NCBI RefSeq assembly: GCF_004004515.1
Contig: NZ_RXOL01000008.1
Location: 27,744-91,743, forward strand
Source: Croceicoccus ponticola
GTDB lineage: Bacteria > Pseudomonadota > Alphaproteobacteria > Sphingomonadales > Sphingomonadaceae
Direction: 5' to 3'
Length of the DNA: 64,000 bases
Part shown: positions 16,753 through 26,200 of the stretch, piece after piece
Layout of the letters: each line of letters starts with the position of its first letter
How positions within the stretch are numbered: position 1 is the stretch's first letter
The notes under the pieces: generated by a model
Seen by the model: the letters and a program-made list of their open reading frames with translations, nothing else
The model's database searches: none
What the model was told of the DNA's origin: nothing
Program-made: the position numbers and the translations under genes

Positions 16753-17718
16753 TCAGGCGCTTCGCTTCAGAAGCTTGTTGATGAACCCGCCGAAGCCTGT
16801 TGGCGCGACGTCGTTGGCAATTTCGGGCTCGGGTGCGATCTCACGCAGTTTCTTGCGCAGCGCGGCTCCGGAGACCTGATCTTCGCCGGGCATGCTGGCG
16901 AACGGATCGTAATCGTCGGGGATGGGCGCGATCTGCAGCGGTGCGAACATTTCATCGGCCGCGCCGCAATCGTCCTCTTCGCCTTCGACGTCGAGCAAAT
17001 CTTCGTATTCGGGGCGCGTCAGCACCGCAGCATCGAAATAGGGGAAGCTTTCGTTGTTGCCGACCATCAGCATCATCGGGCGGGGCATGCCGCGCCCTTC
17101 GGCCGTCGACTTGATCGCCTGATGCAAACGCACCGCGACGAAGGCCGAGGCAAGCACCGCCGAATCCTGCTCCATCGGGTCGTTGTGATCGTCCGGGCGG
17201 CAGCGGCGTTGCGCCAGCAGCACTTCGCCGTAGATGCCGCCCATGCCGCGCACGGCAATCGTCGCATCGACGTGTTCGAAACCGCCCGACCACGGACCAC
17301 CCTTTGGGGTGTAGCAATCGAGCAGGTCTTCCCGGTGGGCGCCGCTGAATGGAAAGGCGCTGTCGGAATAGAACACCGTATCGAGGTCGGGTTCGTAAAA
17401 ATTGCCGTGCTTCTGTTCGAGCAGGGGCATTTCGAAGGGCGCCGATATGTCGACGCTCAACGCAGTAATCCGCTTGTCGGGTCGGTCGAACTTCTTCAGT
17501 TTCTCGGCAAGCTGTTCCCAGCCTACGAGCCGGATCGCGCTAACGGGAACCTTGAGGCACAGCTTCGCCAATTCGTCGCCTTCTTCGGCAAGATCGCCGA
17601 GCTGGCTTTCGAGGATGCTTGCCGCGACATCGGGCTGACCACGGCGCAAAAGCGCCTCGACGTCACCCAAAAAGGCGAAAAGCTCGTCCTCGTTCCCGAA
17701 GATATTGCTCGCGAACAT
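16753..17718 (-). CDS. Unknown protein, tandem paralogue B (321 aa)
   Basis: Upstream partner of paralogue A. It begins MFASNIFGNEDELFAFLGDV, has VFYSDSAFPFSGAHREDLLDC, WSGGFEHVDATIAVRGMGG, PRPMMLMVGNNESFPYFDAA and ends GFINKLLKRSA. The shared order of blocks shows an old gene duplication; charged and glycine-rich positions are conserved while the rest has diverged. An acidic linker rich in Asp and Glu (about 235-275) precedes the C-terminal segment. No family is recognised. It starts 181 bp from aspS, divergently. Confidence 0.85.
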   Translation of the reverse strand: MFASNIFGNEDELFAFLGDVEALLRRGQPDVAASILESQLGDLAEEGDELAKLCLKVPVSAIRLVGWEQLAEKLKKFDRPDKRITALSVDISAPFEMPLLEQKHGNFYEPDLDTVFYSDSAFPFSGAHREDLLDCYTPKGGPWSGGFEHVDATIAVRGMGGIYGEVLLAQRRCRPDDHNDPMEQDSAVLASAFVAVRLHQAIKSTAEGRGMPRPMMLMVGNNESFPYFDAAVLTRPEYEDLLDVEGEEDDCGAADEMFAPLQIAPIPDDYDPFASMPGEDQVSGAALRKKLREIAPEPEIANDVAPTGFGGFINKLLKRSA

Positions 17719-17899
17719 GCATCAATCCCTTGTGGTATCTCCACCGTTTCTAGTCCGGCGATGGTTAAGAAGAGCTTGAGGGAAGGGTTTGAAAATTGGT
17801 GTTCGTGCGTGGCGATCGTTCGCGCCACTGGAAATCGTCTCGCGCTTGGCCTAGTGGCGGCGCCAACCGTTCTGCTCATTTTTTCGAAACGAAGATCCC

Positions 17900-19717
17900 A
17901 TGCACACCTACCGCTCTCACACCTGCGGCGCGCTGACTGCCGCCAACGTCGGTGAAACCGTCCGCCTTTCTGGCTGGGTCCACCGCAAGCGCGACCATGG
18001 CGGCGTCCTGTTCGTCGACCTGCGCGACCATTACGGCATGACTCAGATCGTCGCCGACGAAGACAGCCCCGCGCTCGAAGTGCTGGACCGGCTGCGCGTG
18101 GAATCGGTTGTGACCATCGACGGCGAAGTGAAGCAGCGGGCCGAAGGGACGGTCAATTCGAACCTGTCCACCGGCGAGATCGAGGTTTTCGCACGTTCGA
18201 TCACCGTGCAGAGCCGCGCCGACGAACTGCCGCTGCCCGTGGCCGGGGAGCAGGAATATCCTGAGGAAATTCGCCTCAAGTACCGCTTCCTCGACCTGCG
18301 CCGCGAAACGATGCACCGTAACATCGTGCTGCGCAGCCAGGTCATTTCGTCGCTGCGTCGCCGCATGACGGATCAGGGCTTCCTCGAATACCAGACTCCC
18401 ATCCTGACCGCGTCCAGCCCCGAAGGCGCACGCGACTTCCTCGTGCCCAGCCGTCTTCACGCGGGCAAGTTCTATGCGCTGCCGCAGGCTCCGCAGATGT
18501 TCAAGCAGATGCTGATGGTGTCCGGTTTCGACCGTTATTTCCAGATTGCGCCCTGTTTCCGCGACGAAGATTTGCGCGCGGACCGCAGCCTCGAATTCTA
18601 TCAGCTCGATTTCGAGATGAGCTACGTCACGCAGGAAGACGTGTTCCAGGCGCTGGAACCCGTTCTGGCCGGTGTGTTCGAGGAATTCTCGAACGGCTTC
18701 AGCGTGACGCCGGCGGGCACGTTCCCGCGTATCCCCTATGCCGAGTGCATGTTGAAGTACGGGTCGGACAAGCCGGACCTGCGCAACCCGCTGATCATCA
18801 GCGACGTGACCGATCACTTCAAGCAGTCGGGCTTTGGCCTGTTCGAAAAGATCGTCGTCGGCGGCGGCAAGGTCCGCGTGATCCCCGCGCCGAACACCGC
18901 GGACAAGAGCCGCAAGTTCTTCGACGACATGAACAACTGGGCGCGGGGCGAAGGTTTCGCAGGGCTTGGCTATGTCACGCGCAAGGGCGGCGAATTCGGG
19001 GGCCCCATCGCGAAGAACCACGGCACCGAGGGCATGGAAAAGCTTTATAACGAGCTTGGCCTTGGCCCTGATGACGGCCTGTTCTTTGCCGCGGGTAAGG
19101 AAAAAGACGCCGCCAAGCTGGCGGGCGCTGCGCGCACTCGCGTCGGCGAACTGCTCGACCTGATCGAACAGGGTTGCTTCAAGTTCTGCTGGATCGTCGA
19201 TTTCCCGATGTTCGAATACGACGAGGAGCTGAAGAAGGTCGACTTCAGCCACAACCCGTTCTCGATGCCGCAGTGCGAGATGGACGCGCTGGAAAGCATG
19301 GACCCGCTCGACATCCTGGCGTGGCAGTATGACATCGTCTGCAACGGCTACGAACTGTCGTCGGGCGCGATCCGTAACCATCGTCCGGACATCATGTACA
19401 AGGCGTTCGAGATCGCCGGGTATTCGCAGGAAGAGGTTGACGCGAATTTTTCGGGCATGATCAACGCGTTCAAGTTTGGCGCTCCGCCGCATGGCGGTTC
19501 GGCACCGGGCATCGACCGCATCGTCATGCTGCTCGCGGGCGAACAGGCGATCCGCGAAGTGATCGCTTTCCCGATGAACCAGAAGGGCGAGGACTTGATG
19601 ATGCAGGCCCCGACCGTCGTCAGCCCGAAGCAGCTGCGCGAACTGCATATCCGTACGATCGAGCCGCCCAAGGCGGACCCTGCCAAGCAGGTTCGGACCG
19701 ACAACATCGGGGACTGA
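17900..19717 (+). CDS. aspS: Aspartyl-tRNA synthetase
   Basis: Class II synthetase that charges tRNA-Asp. In order: N-terminal OB-fold anticodon-binding domain ([23 protein letters not shown]), catalytic core with motif 2 [18 protein letters not shown], the bacterial GAD insertion domain (about 300-420), and motif 3 [13 protein letters not shown]. At 605 residues it is of bacterial type. Whether it is discriminating or also charges tRNA-Asn cannot be decided by eye. GAAG precedes the ATG. Confidence 0.98.
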   Translation: MHTYRSHTCGALTAANVGETVRLSGWVHRKRDHGGVLFVDLRDHYGMTQIVADEDSPALEVLDRLRVESVVTIDGEVKQRAEGTVNSNLSTGEIEVFARSITVQSRADELPLPVAGEQEYPEEIRLKYRFLDLRRETMHRNIVLRSQVISSLRRRMTDQGFLEYQTPILTASSPEGARDFLVPSRLHAGKFYALPQAPQMFKQMLMVSGFDRYFQIAPCFRDEDLRADRSLEFYQLDFEMSYVTQEDVFQALEPVLAGVFEEFSNGFSVTPAGTFPRIPYAECMLKYGSDKPDLRNPLIISDVTDHFKQSGFGLFEKIVVGGGKVRVIPAPNTADKSRKFFDDMNNWARGEGFAGLGYVTRKGGEFGGPIAKNHGTEGMEKLYNELGLGPDDGLFFAAGKEKDAAKLAGAARTRVGELLDLIEQGCFKFCWIVDFPMFEYDEELKKVDFSHNPFSMPQCEMDALESMDPLDILAWQYDIVCNGYELSSGAIRNHRPDIMYKAFEIAGYSQEEVDANFSGMINAFKFGAPPHGGSAPGIDRIVMLLAGEQAIREVIAFPMNQKGEDLMMQAPTVVSPKQLRELHIRTIEPPKADPAKQVRTDNIGD

Positions 19718-19762
19718 TCGCGGCCGGGCAGGTGTTGCCAAGGCCGATGCAATGGGGGGCAC

Positions 19763-20836
19763 ATGTTCGTACGCGAGTTCGTCGAGAAGCATTCGGTCTG
19801 GCTCGCGCGATTGCTGCTGATCGTTTGCATCGGGTTCGTGGCGTGGTGGCTTCAGGGTTTCGGTGCGACCATGCCGGGTGCGAAAGCCGCCCCGCCTGAA
19901 TTCACCGACCGCAAGCTCTATCAACTGATCATCGAGCGGGTTTCCGCCGGTGACAGTTATTATCACGCGGCCGCCATGGCGCATCGCACGCATGGTTATC
20001 CGCTGATACCTTGGGTAACCGTCCGCCCGCCGACGCTGACTTACGTGGTGGCCTGGCTGGGCGATGGGGGTTCGGCATCGCTCATGCGGGCGCTGGTCGG
20101 CGCCAGCATGATTGCATGGCCAATTGCCCTCGATCGCGCAGGTTATCGCCCGATCGAGGTGCTATTGTCGGCGATAGCGGTTCTGGCGGGCGGCTTCATC
20201 GCGTTTTACGATCACTTTTATTTTCATGAAATGTGGAGCGGCGCGTTTCTGTCGCTCGCCTTTGCGCTTTATCGCCCGAACAGGGCCTTGGCTGCGGTCG
20301 TACTTGCCGTGATCGCCTGTGCGTTCCGCGAATTTGCGATCCTCGCCGTTGGGGCGGGATTTTTCTGGGCGTTTCTGGATAAGCGCAGGGCTGAAGCGAC
20401 GCAGTGGTTCGTCGGCGTCGTCATCGTGGCGGCATTCTATGCATGGCACGCGTTTCAGGTCGTCGCATTCAGGATGGACGGCGATGTGGTTTCCCAAGGC
20501 TGGTCGGGCATGATCGGTACGCTTCAGGCGCTTTATTCGGTCGTATCGAATTCGATCTATCGCGCACCCGGCATCGCGGTTGGAGGGACGCTTTTGATCC
20601 TAAGCCTATTCGGCTGGCTTGCCGCGCGCGACCGGGCATGGATCGTCGCGTCGTTTGCGTTGGCTTGGATCGCGATCATCGCGCTCTTTTCCCGAACAGA
20701 AAATTACTATTGGTCGCAGGTGCTTCTGCCGTGGCTGCCGATCGGGCTGATCCTCGCCCCTCGTGCCGCGTTCTTGGCGCTGCGCCGGGGGCAGGGGGCT
20801 AAGCCACGACGGCGTCATGTCCACAGGGTGTCATGA
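19763..20836 (+). CDS. Polytopic membrane protein, possibly GT-C glycosyltransferase-like
   Basis: A 357-residue protein with about eight to nine hydrophobic helices. The first is at about 14-32, and an outside loop with acidic and aromatic residues (SAGDSYYHAAAMAHRTHGYP) follows. Such a loop after the first helix, together with the HFYFHEMWSGAF segment, recalls GT-C fold polyprenyl-phosphate-dependent glycosyltransferases, but no signature is firm. GGGGGG lies just before the ATG. It follows aspS by 45 bp and may share its transcript. The final 20 residues are very basic and cytosolic. Confidence 0.75.
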   Translation: MFVREFVEKHSVWLARLLLIVCIGFVAWWLQGFGATMPGAKAAPPEFTDRKLYQLIIERVSAGDSYYHAAAMAHRTHGYPLIPWVTVRPPTLTYVVAWLGDGGSASLMRALVGASMIAWPIALDRAGYRPIEVLLSAIAVLAGGFIAFYDHFYFHEMWSGAFLSLAFALYRPNRALAAVVLAVIACAFREFAILAVGAGFFWAFLDKRRAEATQWFVGVVIVAAFYAWHAFQVVAFRMDGDVVSQGWSGMIGTLQALYSVVSNSIYRAPGIAVGGTLLILSLFGWLAARDRAWIVASFALAWIAIIALFSRTENYYWSQVLLPWLPIGLILAPRAAFLALRRGQGAKPRRRHVHRVS

Positions 20837-20948
20837 AAACGATTCGCACCGCGATTGTGGGCAAGGGTTCATTCCCCTTGCAACGCAAGTTGTGCTTCAT
20901 TAGGGCGACAGCCGAGTTTATTCACCGCTTTGAGCGAGAGGGTTACCC

Positions 20949-21185
20949 ATGAGCGATACCGAGGAACGCGTTAAGAAGATCGTCGTCGAACACCTGGGCG
21001 TTGAAGCCGACAAGGTCACGATGGACGCCAGCTTCATCGACGACCTGGGCGCGGACAGCCTCGACATCGTCGAACTGGTCATGGCTTTCGAGGAAGAGTT
21101 CGGGGTCGAAATCCCTGACGACGCCGCCGAAAAGATCACGACTGTCGGCGATGCCGTAAGGTACATCGAAGAGCATAAGGGCTAA
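20949..21185 (+). CDS. acpP: Acyl carrier protein
   Basis: Carries acyl chains on 4'-phosphopantetheine during fatty-acid synthesis. At 78 residues it is acidic, with the [19 protein letters not shown] helix and Ser37 as the attachment site. GAGAGG precedes the ATG. It is followed by fabF and mltG, the usual order in this group, although 140 bp separate acpP from fabF, so acpP can be expressed separately and more strongly. Confidence 0.99.
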   Translation: MSDTEERVKKIVVEHLGVEADKVTMDASFIDDLGADSLDIVELVMAFEEEFGVEIPDDAAEKITTVGDAVRYIEEHKG

Positions 21186-21325
21186 TCCCCATACGCTCCG
21201 CCCGCCGCACCGCACGCGGATCGGGCCTATGTCGACAGGCTCGGCCCGCTGGGCTGGGCCTGTTGCGTTTGCGGTTCACCGTTGAGGCGGACCGTGCGGA
21301 AGATTGAAGAACGGAGAAGCGTATC

Positions 21326-22588
21326 ATGCGCCGTGTCGTCGTAACCGGACTTGGCCTCGTCACCCCGCTGGGCAGTGACGTCGAAACCGTATGGGCCAAC
21401 ATCCTTGCCGGCAAGTCCGGTGCCGGGCCCATCACGCACTTCGATGCGAGCGAGTACAAGTGCCGCATCGCCTGTGAAGTGAAGCCCAAGGACCACGAAT
21501 ACGGCTTCGACGCCGACAAGCGCGTCGATACGAAGGTCCAGCGACAGGTCGATCCGTTCATCGTTTTCGGCATCGACGCTGCTGGCCAGGCGATCGAGGA
21601 TGCGGGCCTTGCCGATATGCCGGAAGAAATGCGCCTTCGCGCCGGTTGTTCGATCGGTTCGGGCATCGGCGGGCTTCCGGGGATCGAAAAGGAATCGCTG
21701 GTGCTGGCCGAAAAGGGTCCGGGCCGGGTTTCGCCGCACTTCGTTCACGGTCGCCTGATCAACCTCATTTCGGGGCAAGTTTCGATCAAGTACGGGCTGA
21801 TGGGTCCGAACCACGCGGTCGTCACCGCCTGTTCGACCGGCGCGCACTCGATCGGCGATGCGGCCCGCATGATCAAGGACAACGATGCCGACATCATGCT
21901 GGCGGGCGGCGCGGAAGCGACGATCTGCCCGATCGGCATCGCCGGCTTTGCCCAAGCGCGGGCCCTGTCGACCAAGTTCAACGACGATCCGACTAGGGCC
22001 AGCCGCCCCTATGACGTCGACCGCGACGGTTTCGTCATGGGCGAAGGCGCGGGCGTCGTCGTGCTCGAAGAATACGAGCACGCCAAGGCGCGCGGCGCGA
22101 AGATCTATGCCGAAGTCGTCGGCTATGGCCTGTCGGGCGATGCCTATCACGTGACCGCACCGCACCCCGAAGGTTCGGGCGCGTACCGTTCGATGAAAAT
22201 GGCGCTCGCCAAGGCGGGCGTGGAGCCGTCCGAAATCGACTATATCAATGCGCACGGCACCTCGACCCCGCTGGGTGACGAGCTGGAGCTGGGCGCTGTC
22301 CGTCGCCTGTTCGGCGATGCGATCGCGACGGTATCGATGTCCTCGACGAAATCCGCCATCGGCCATTTGCTGGGCGGTGCCGGCGCAGTCGAATCGATCT
22401 TCTGCATCCTCGCCCTGCGCGACCAGATCGTCCCGCCGACGCTCAACCTCGACAACCCGAGCGAGAGCTGCGCCGATGTGGACCTCGTTCCTCACGTCGC
22501 GAAAAAGCGCAAGGTGAAGGCCGTACTGAACAATTCGTTCGGGTTTGGCGGGACCAATGCGAGCCTTGTGATGAAGGCGGTCGACTGA
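21326..22588 (+). CDS. fabF: 3-oxoacyl-ACP synthase II
   Basis: Condenses malonyl-ACP with acyl-ACP in elongation. The catalytic triad is Cys169 (VVTACSTGAHS), His310 (INAHGTSTPLGD) and His347 (GHLLGGAGAVES), as expected for KAS II. The length of 420 residues is standard. GGAG lies 10 nt before the ATG. Partner AcpP is encoded directly upstream and MltG 4 nt downstream. Confidence 0.98.
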   Translation: MRRVVVTGLGLVTPLGSDVETVWANILAGKSGAGPITHFDASEYKCRIACEVKPKDHEYGFDADKRVDTKVQRQVDPFIVFGIDAAGQAIEDAGLADMPEEMRLRAGCSIGSGIGGLPGIEKESLVLAEKGPGRVSPHFVHGRLINLISGQVSIKYGLMGPNHAVVTACSTGAHSIGDAARMIKDNDADIMLAGGAEATICPIGIAGFAQARALSTKFNDDPTRASRPYDVDRDGFVMGEGAGVVVLEEYEHAKARGAKIYAEVVGYGLSGDAYHVTAPHPEGSGAYRSMKMALAKAGVEPSEIDYINAHGTSTPLGDELELGAVRRLFGDAIATVSMSSTKSAIGHLLGGAGAVESIFCILALRDQIVPPTLNLDNPSESCADVDLVPHVAKKRKVKAVLNNSFGFGGTNASLVMKAVD

Positions 22589-22592
22589 CGCC

Positions 22593-23567
22593 ATGAAACG
22601 CGGCCTGCTCGTGTTCGTCGCGGTGGCGCTGATCGCCGTCGCGGGTCTTGCAGGCTGGTTTCTGAGCGGTTGGTATGGCGGCGCGCAGGTCGAACGGGAT
22701 ACCGCGTTCATCGTGCCAACCGGCGCGTCGGTAACATCCGTCGCCGGCAAGCTTGAAGAAGAGGGGCTGATCGGTTCAGCTGACGCTTTCCTGCTCCGCG
22801 CAAAGATTCTGGGCAGTGGCGATCCGGTAAAGGCGGGCGAGTTCATGCTGCCCGCAGGTGCCAGCGCGGCGAAAATACTCGACACCTTGCAGCATGCGCA
22901 GGTCGTCCGCCGGATGGTCACCGTGCCTGAAGGTCTGCCCTCGATCATGGTGCACGAACGGCTGATGGCCGAGCCTTTGTTGACCGGCGACATCGCCGTT
23001 CCCGCCGATGGCTCGATCCTGCCGGACAGCTATGATTTCGAACGCGGGGAGAGCCGCGCGGCTGTGCTGGGCCGGATGCAGAAGGCGATGGACGAGTTCG
23101 TCGCCGCAGAATGGCCCAAGCGCGATGCCGGCATTCCGGTCAAGACGGTGAACGAGGCGCTGAGCCTTGCCGCCATCGTCGAGAAGGAAACCGGCGTGCC
23201 ACGCGAACGCCGCATGGTCGCGGGGCTATATTCCAACCGGCTCAAGGTCGGCATGCGTTTACAGGCCGATCCGACTATCATCTATCCGATAACGCGCGGC
23301 AAACCGCTGGGTCGGCGGATCAAGCGGTCCGAGATTGACGCAGTGAACGGGTACAATACTTATTCGATGGACGGGCTTCCGGTTGGACCGATCACCAATC
23401 CGGGCCGCGAATCGCTCCTCGCCGTGCTGCACCCGGCCAAGACCGATGCGCTGTACATGGTGGCCGACGGCAGTGGCGGTCATGCTTTTGCAAGCACGCT
23501 GTCGGGCCATAACGATAATGTGAAGAAATGGCGTGCGATCCGGCGCGAGCGGGGCGAAATTCCTTAA
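22593..23567 (+). CDS. mltG: Endolytic murein transglycosylase MltG
   Basis: Inner-membrane lytic transglycosylase that cuts nascent glycan strands and sets their length. An N-terminal transmembrane helix (LLVFVAVALIAVAGLAGWFL) is followed by a LysM-like segment and the YceG domain. The catalytic glutamate is in LAAIVEKETG near residue 198. NRLKVGMRLQADPTIIY and GPITNPGRESLLA are family signatures. It ends 13 bp from the convergent transporter gene. Confidence 0.95.
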   Translation: MKRGLLVFVAVALIAVAGLAGWFLSGWYGGAQVERDTAFIVPTGASVTSVAGKLEEEGLIGSADAFLLRAKILGSGDPVKAGEFMLPAGASAAKILDTLQHAQVVRRMVTVPEGLPSIMVHERLMAEPLLTGDIAVPADGSILPDSYDFERGESRAAVLGRMQKAMDEFVAAEWPKRDAGIPVKTVNEALSLAAIVEKETGVPRERRMVAGLYSNRLKVGMRLQADPTIIYPITRGKPLGRRIKRSEIDAVNGYNTYSMDGLPVGPITNPGRESLLAVLHPAKTDALYMVADGSGGHAFASTLSGHNDNVKKWRAIRRERGEIP

Positions 23568-23580
23568 AACCCCAAGTCGC

Positions 23581-25014
23581 CTAAAAAGCCAGCACGACCA
23601 GCCAGATAACCCCGGGCAACAGGATTACGCCCGCTACGTCGAGCAACAGCCCTGACCGGATCATGGCGGGCAGGGCGACATGGCCCGAAGCCCACGCAAT
23701 TGCGTTCGGACCCGTACCCGCAGGCAGCATGAAACCCCACGATGCGGCGATGGCAGCCGGCATCGCCAGCAGGATGGGATCGACGCCCAGCGCAGCGATC
23801 AGCCCGGCGACGACGGGGATGACCGCGCTGCCCGTCGCGACGTTGCTGGCGAATTCGGTGATCAATATCACCAACGCGCAGATCGCCATCGCCACGAGGA
23901 ACAACGGCACCGCCTCCAGCGGCAAAAGCATCTGGCCCAGCCATTCGGCAAGGCCCGATGCCGCCATGCCGCCCGCCAGCGCTAGCCCCCCACCAAACAG
24001 CAGCAGCACGTCCCACGGCGCACGGTTCGCCTCTTTCCAGTTCAGCATTGCGCGCCCCGTCCCGTCGGGCAGAACGAACAGAATGAGCGCGGCAATGACC
24101 GCTACGGTTCCGTCGGTCAGCGAGTCTTCGGGCAGGGCATCGCCGACGAACGGTGCGGCGAGCCATCCGATAAAGGTCAGGACGATGACGACGCTCAAGC
24201 GCTTTTGCGGCGAAGACCACGCGGGTTCGCAGACGAGCGCCGCGCGGGCTGCATCGACGTCGAAGCGATCGGTCGACAGTCTCTGCACTCGCGCAATCAG
24301 CAGCGCCGCGATGGGAAGGGCGATCGCGACGAGCGGCAGGCCAAATGCCATCCACCGCGCGAAGCTGATCTTCACGCCCAGCATTTCGTCCAGCAAGGCG
24401 ACGGCTATGGCATTGGTCGGCGTGCCGACGATAGTGCCGAAACCCCCGATCGTCGCGGCAAAGGCGATGCCGATGGGCAGTGCGCCAGCAATGCCGTGCT
24501 GCACCGGTTCGTCCGGCATTCCGCCATCGCCAAGGCGCGCAGAGCCGCTGCCGGCGGCGATGACGGCGATCGCCATCGGGATCATGATGAGTGCGGCACT
24601 GGTATTGCTGATCAACATCGACAGCACTGCCGTGGCCACCATGAAAGCCAGAAGCATGGAAAACGAGCTGTGCCCGCCCAACCGCACCAATGCGCGCGCC
24701 AGCCGGCGGTGCAGGCCCGTGCGCTCGATCGCCAGCGCCAGCATCGCGCCGCCCAGGATCAGGAAGATGATCGGCGAGTAATAGGAGGACGCGACATCCT
24801 TTGCGGTCGCCACGCTCGCCAAGGGCAGAACCACGAACGGCAGCATCGCGGTCGCCGACAGGGGGATCGCGTGGGACATCCACCAAGATGCCATCCACAT
24901 CACGAGCCCGGCCGTATGCCACGCCATGGCCGTCATTCCGGCAGGGGGCGGCGCAATTATCGTCGCCGCCATCAGGGCGAGGCCCAACCAGAAACCGATC
25001 CGTGCGCCCGACAT
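23581..25014 (-). CDS. SLC13/DASS-family sodium:anion symporter
   Basis: A 477-residue membrane protein with about eleven to twelve helices. The paired Ser-Asn substrate-binding and sodium-binding hairpins of the DASS family are present: MLISNTSAALIMIP with FGTIVGTPTNAIA in the first half, and EFASNVATGSAVIP with PAGTGPNAIAWA in the second. Family members import dicarboxylates, citrate or sulfate with sodium. The exact substrate cannot be read from the sequence. It is convergent with mltG and has no partner gene, as expected for a single-component carrier. Confidence 0.92.
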   Translation of the reverse strand: MSGARIGFWLGLALMAATIIAPPPAGMTAMAWHTAGLVMWMASWWMSHAIPLSATAMLPFVVLPLASVATAKDVASSYYSPIIFLILGGAMLALAIERTGLHRRLARALVRLGGHSSFSMLLAFMVATAVLSMLISNTSAALIMIPMAIAVIAAGSGSARLGDGGMPDEPVQHGIAGALPIGIAFAATIGGFGTIVGTPTNAIAVALLDEMLGVKISFARWMAFGLPLVAIALPIAALLIARVQRLSTDRFDVDAARAALVCEPAWSSPQKRLSVVIVLTFIGWLAAPFVGDALPEDSLTDGTVAVIAALILFVLPDGTGRAMLNWKEANRAPWDVLLLFGGGLALAGGMAASGLAEWLGQMLLPLEAVPLFLVAMAICALVILITEFASNVATGSAVIPVVAGLIAALGVDPILLAMPAAIAASWGFMLPAGTGPNAIAWASGHVALPAMIRSGLLLDVAGVILLPGVIWLVVLAF

Positions 25015-25089
25015 CCGCTACCCCTTTTGTCTGCCCCGGATCGGTTCTAGCCGTGGTTGCGACAAGGGCAAGGCGAAGGAGCGCGCACA

Positions 25090-25482
25090 GTGACGGGAGA
25101 TGGCAGGGTGCTGGGCATGGGCGGGTTGTTTTTCCGGGCGCGCGCCCCCGATGCCCTGGCGGCATGGTACCGGGAGCATCTTGACGTCGGGGCTGGCTGC
25201 GGCGCTCAGGACGACGAGGGCAACGGCTGGTCCTGGCACACCGGCGCCGGCCCGATGATCTTCGCGCCGTTTGCCGCCGACAGCGACTATTTCGCGGCGG
25301 ACAAGGGGTTCATGCTCAATTTCAGGGCCAGTGGGCTGGACGCGCTTGTCGCGCGGCTGGCCGCCAGCGGGATCGACGCGGAACGCCGGGACGAGTGGGA
25401 TTCGCCCGAAACGGGGCGTTTCGCCCGGATCCATGATCCGGACGAAAACACGATTGAATTGTGGGAGCCGCCCGCCGGTTGA
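25090..25482 (+). CDS. VOC (glyoxalase/bleomycin-resistance fold) protein
   Basis: A 130-residue single VOC domain. The pattern GGLFFRARAPDALAAWYREHLD at the N-terminus and RFARIHDPDENTIELWEPP at the C-terminus, including the usual last-strand glutamate, fits the fold. GTG 25090 is chosen because AAGGAG lies 8 nt upstream; ATG 25117 is a shorter alternative. Substrate is unknown: such single-domain members often act on small electrophiles or have unassigned roles. Convergent with infC, 16 bp apart. Confidence 0.85.
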   Translation: MTGDGRVLGMGGLFFRARAPDALAAWYREHLDVGAGCGAQDDEGNGWSWHTGAGPMIFAPFAADSDYFAADKGFMLNFRASGLDALVARLAASGIDAERRDEWDSPETGRFARIHDPDENTIELWEPPAG

Positions 25483-25498
25483 GCAGGCGAAAGGCGCC

Positions 25499-26041
25499 TT
25501 ACTTGGGCGCCAGCACCATAACCATCTGCCGCCCTTCGAGGCGCGGGAACGCTTCGACTTTGGCGATCACTTCGACATCGGCGCGAACGCGGTTCAGCAG
25601 TTCGAGGCCAAGTTCCTGGTGCGCCATTTCACGACCGCGAAAGCGCAGAGTGCACTTCACCTTGTCGCCGTTTTCGAGGAACTTCACGATATTCCGCATC
25701 TTCACGTCATAATCGTGGTCGTCGATGTTCGGACGCATCTTGATCTCTTTGAGTTCCTGCGTCTTCTGGGTCTTGCGGGCCAGGTTGGCCTTTTTCTGTG
25801 CCTCGTACCGGAACTTGCCGACGTCGAGGAACTTGCAGACCGGCGGGTCTGCGTTGGGCGAAACCTCCACGAGGTCCAGGCCCGATTCCGCCGCGCGCTC
25901 GATTGCCTCGCGCGTGTACATCACCCCAAGGTTTTCGCCCTCGCCATCGATGACGCGAACCTTGTCCGACTGAATAAGAGTATTAAAGCGCGGTCCGCTC
26001 TTGACCGGCGGTTGAAGTGAGCGGCGGGGGGGACGTGATAT
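25499..26041 (-). CDS. infC: Translation initiation factor IF-3, apparent AUA start
   Basis: Binds the 30S subunit, prevents subunit joining and rejects wrong start codons. The N-domain ([20 protein letters not shown]), linker and C-domain ([36 protein letters not shown]) are complete. The conserved start region ISRPPRRSL begins at an ATA codon (26041-26039) preceded by AAGGAG with an 8-nt spacer. The only upstream ATG, at 26092, would add 17 non-family residues and place the ribosome-binding site inside the frame. E. coli infC uses AUU for autoregulation, so an AUA start giving 180 residues is likely here. Unlike in many bacteria, rpmI and rplT do not follow; a convergent gene does. Confidence 0.95.
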   Translation of the reverse strand: MSRPPRRSLQPPVKSGPRFNTLIQSDKVRVIDGEGENLGVMYTREAIERAAESGLDLVEVSPNADPPVCKFLDVGKFRYEAQKKANLARKTQKTQELKEIKMRPNIDDHDYDVKMRNIVKFLENGDKVKCTLRFRGREMAHQELGLELLNRVRADVEVIAKVEAFPRLEGRQMVMVLAPK

Positions 26042-26200
26042 GGGGCCTTCTCCTTGTGGCGGCGATATTCGAATATGGTGAGGGGGCCGCATAACGGCAA
26101 GTCGCGCAAAGCTCCCCCATCGCGCGCGTCCTTATCGTCAAACGCGCCGCGATTAAAGGGTGTACGCGCCAATGATGCGCCGGTTCCGGTGCGTTTGTGG

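Noticed and set aside
17876..19993. A 705-codon open frame on the minus strand
   Set aside because: It lies antisense to aspS, whose synthetase motifs are complete. The product has no family pattern and is rich in Arg, His, Asp and Val, as expected from an antisense high-GC frame.
21227..22993. A 588-codon minus-strand frame over fabF
   Set aside because: fabF has all catalytic residues in the sense strand; the antisense product shows no domain and no ribosome-binding site.
23564..25165. A 533-codon minus-strand frame overlapping the SLC13 gene in another frame
   Set aside because: The 477-residue frame has membrane helices and paired Ser-Asn motifs; the other is Arg/Gly-rich without helices.
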